Below the pieces are notes generated by a model. That model had not been told where the DNA came from. It saw nothing but the letters and a program-made list of their open reading frames with translations, and did not search any database. A program made the translations under genes and the position numbers. Of a DNA stretch of 64,000 nucleotides, positions 62,546-64,000 are shown piece by piece (within the stretch, counting starts at the first letter, position 1; the number at the start of each line of letters is the position of its first letter). Origin of the DNA: an uncultured Poribacteria bacterium. Its GTDB lineage: Bacteria > Poribacteria > WGA-4E > WGA-3G. Location: assembly GCA_951828515.1 (NCBI GenBank), contig OX639992.1, positions 310,001 through 374,000 on the forward strand, read 5' to 3'.

Positions 62546-63340
62546 ATGGGAAAAGTAATCGTAGTGACATCAGGAAAGGGAGGTGTCGGAAAAACGACCA
62601 CTACTGCCAATTTAGGCACAGCACTCGCACTTCTTGGTAAAACAGTTGTGGTTGTTGATGCGGATGTCGGGCTTCGGAACCTCGATATCGTGATGGGTCT
62701 TGAGAGTCGGGTTGTTTATACATCCATGGATGTAATCGACAAACAATGCGAACTTAGCAAAGCCCTCGTGAAAGATCGGCGTGTTGATGGGTTAACGCTA
62801 CTTGCGGCATCCCAGAAAAACAACAAAGACGACATGCAACCGGAGGAAATGAAAGCGATTTGTAGCAAGTTACAGACGGACCACGATTTTGTGCTGGTTG
62901 ACTCACCGGCGGGCATTGAACGCGGTTTCAACAATGCTTCGGCAGGTGCCGAGGAAGCCATCGTTGTCACGACCCCGGACGTATCAGCGATTCGGGATGC
63001 TGACCGGATTATCGGGTTGTTGCAACACGCTGGCATTGAACCGATCAACCTCGTTTTAAATCGCTTCTCCCCACAACTTGTAGGGAATGGTAGCATGATG
63101 GACCAGGCCGATGTCTTGGATATTCTTAATATAGATTTACTCGGTATTGTTCCTGAAGACCTGGGTGTGATTACTTCTACGAATCGTGGGATTCCTTTAG
63201 TGTACGAAGACACTTCCGCCGGATCCCAAGCTTACATGCGCATTGCGCGCCGGCTCACCGGACAGCGAATCCCGATACCTGACTTAGAGGAAAAAGGCTT
63301 TCTTTCAAATATTGTCAATTGGTTCACCAGAAATAGATAA
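62546..63340 (+). CDS. minD: Septum-site-determining ATPase MinD
   Basis: A 264-residue deviant Walker ATPase: GKGGVGKTTTTANLG (about 10-24), VVDADVGLRNLDIVMGLE and LVDSPAGIERG. The C-terminal amphipathic membrane-targeting helix is LSNIVNWFTRNR. It recruits MinC to the membrane and is released by MinE. It is the middle gene of minCDE. Confidence 0.96.
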   Translation: MGKVIVVTSGKGGVGKTTTTANLGTALALLGKTVVVVDADVGLRNLDIVMGLESRVVYTSMDVIDKQCELSKALVKDRRVDGLTLLAASQKNNKDDMQPEEMKAICSKLQTDHDFVLVDSPAGIERGFNNASAGAEEAIVVTTPDVSAIRDADRIIGLLQHAGIEPINLVLNRFSPQLVGNGSMMDQADVLDILNIDLLGIVPEDLGVITSTNRGIPLVYEDTSAGSQAYMRIARRLTGQRIPIPDLEEKGFLSNIVNWFTRNR

Positions 63341-63351
63341 GGGGTCTTCTT

Positions 63352-63621
63352 ATGAATATTAGCATAAAACAATTATTCGGGCGCAAGCCGAAGTCGAGTA
63401 GCATCGCTAAGCAGCGCCTGAAACTTGTCATTACACAAGACCGACTCGATGTAGACGACCGCTTTATGACGAGGTTACATCACGAGTTAGCAGAGGTTCT
63501 GGCAAAGTATTTTGAATTCTCCGTTAACTCCGTCCAGATGTCGTTGAAACAGGAAGGGAACTCTTATGTACTCGTTGCGGATATTCCTTACAAAAAGTTT
63601 CACGATGCCAATCCGAGGTAA
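63352..63621 (+). CDS. minE: Cell-division topological specificity factor MinE
   Basis: An 89-residue protein of typical MinE length. It has an N-terminal membrane-binding helix (MNISIKQLFGRK), the MinD-contact segment SIAKQRLKLVITQDRL, and a C-terminal dimer domain (LHHELAEVLAKYFEF...YVLVADIPYK). It stimulates MinD ATPase and sets the pole-to-pole oscillation. It ends the operon. Confidence 0.94.
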   Translation: MNISIKQLFGRKPKSSSIAKQRLKLVITQDRLDVDDRFMTRLHHELAEVLAKYFEFSVNSVQMSLKQEGNSYVLVADIPYKKFHDANPR

Positions 63622-63683
63622 TGATTGTCAGTAAAGTGGTCACTCGACTGGAGAGCAAACATGAGGGAACACAATCGAATGCT

Positions 63684-64000
63684 TCAGAGAATCAATTCCC
63701 AAATAGCTTTTGCGACTCCGTCATCGTCATTTGTCGTCGTAATATGATCGGCGCAGGCACGGATTGGTGGCACTGCGTTCGCCATTGCTATGCCGAAACC
63801 CGCTGTTTTGAGTAAACTTTCATCATTGTAACTATCACCGAAAGCAACAACTGTCTCCATCGGAATATCAAATCGATCGGCGAGGGCTGTTAGCGCGCTT
63901 CCCTTAGCGACTGCCGGATTCATAAATTCAATATATTCTGCCTGGGTCTGCGTGACGTAAAGCTTCTCTGCATAATTGGTTTGAAAATTGTCTAAGAGCG
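63684..64000 (-). CDS. Cof-type HAD-IIB phosphatase (partial)
   Basis: The C-terminal 105 residues of a HAD phosphatase running off the right edge; the frame stays open from 63684 to 64000. KGSALTALADRFDIP (motif III Lys) and VVAFGDSYNDESLLKTAGFGIAMANA (motif IV GDSxND) are diagnostic for the Cof/YidA group of sugar-phosphate phosphatases. It converges on minE with a 62-base gap. Confidence 0.88.
   Translation of the reverse strand, partial: LLDNFQTNYAEKLYVTQTQAEYIEFMNPAVAKGSALTALADRFDIPMETVVAFGDSYNDESLLKTAGFGIAMANAVPPIRACADHITTTNDDDGVAKAIWELIL

Overview
The window reads as a chromosomal segment of an uncultured, Gram-negative-type bacterium. The mix of paralogous ThuA-like, phytanoyl-CoA dioxygenase, Gfo/Idh, sulfatase-fold and WD40/TPR proteins, two very large multi-spanning proteins of the DUF6784/6785 type, repeated toxin-antitoxin pieces and a very high load of short palindromic repeats is typical of Candidatus Poribacteria and relatives. 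That assignment is inference from gene content only; there is no rRNA or tRNA in the window. Housekeeping genes are spread on both strands: ychF, a tyrA-cmk-plsC operon, fpr, pyrF, argH, glcB, thiC, a DUF84 NTPase, hflK-hflC, bioD with a GlmU-like transferase, larA and a complete minC-minD-minE operon.

Layout. 1-7.3 kb: an unidentified gene end, a methyltransferase, ychF, the tyrA-cmk-plsC operon and the first DUF6785-like membrane protein. 7.4-18.4 kb: two adjacent TPR proteins, two secreted WD40 proteins, a composite palindromic region that has cut off the front of an HtrA-like protease, a degraded antitoxin/PIN pair and fpr. 18.6-27 kb: a minus-strand block with argH, a HigB toxin and partner, pyrF, a sulfatase-fold protein, a complete antitoxin/PIN pair, PhyH and two tandem ThuA paralogs. 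27.2-43.9 kb: a solo TnpB element, an amidohydrolase, glcB, thiC, two tandem Gfo/Idh paralogs, a DUF84 NTPase, the second DUF6785-like protein, a DHFR-like protein and hflK-hflC. 44-57 kb: a type I restriction-modification locus (hsdM, hsdS and an internally deleted hsdR) taken apart by cargo: an Rpn-type nuclease, an AAA ATPase-nuclease, a retropepsin-like pair, a second TnpB, a secreted discoidin-like protein and an IS copy that has split a GxxExxY gene. 57-64 kb: bioD, the GlmU-like gene, larA, min genes and a HAD phosphatase running off the end.

Two observations stand out. First, the hsd genes are separated by cargo at each boundary, and each cargo is bordered by a second, partial copy of the adjacent hsd gene end (hsdM 3' end, hsdS 3' end, hsdS/hsdR junction). 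This suggests modular exchange of cargo at fixed gene boundaries. Second, the dispersed palindromic repeats exist in empty and filled forms. Two short cassettes (about 32 nt and about 20 nt) recur inside the loops of otherwise unrelated palindromes, as if small sequences had been inserted into hairpin loops again and again. Both are read directly from the sequence; the mechanisms are inference.

Many genes have near-consensus sigma-70-type promoters with 17-nt spacing, which helped fix transcription units. Start codons were chosen by ribosome-binding sites where the longest open frame ran too far upstream.
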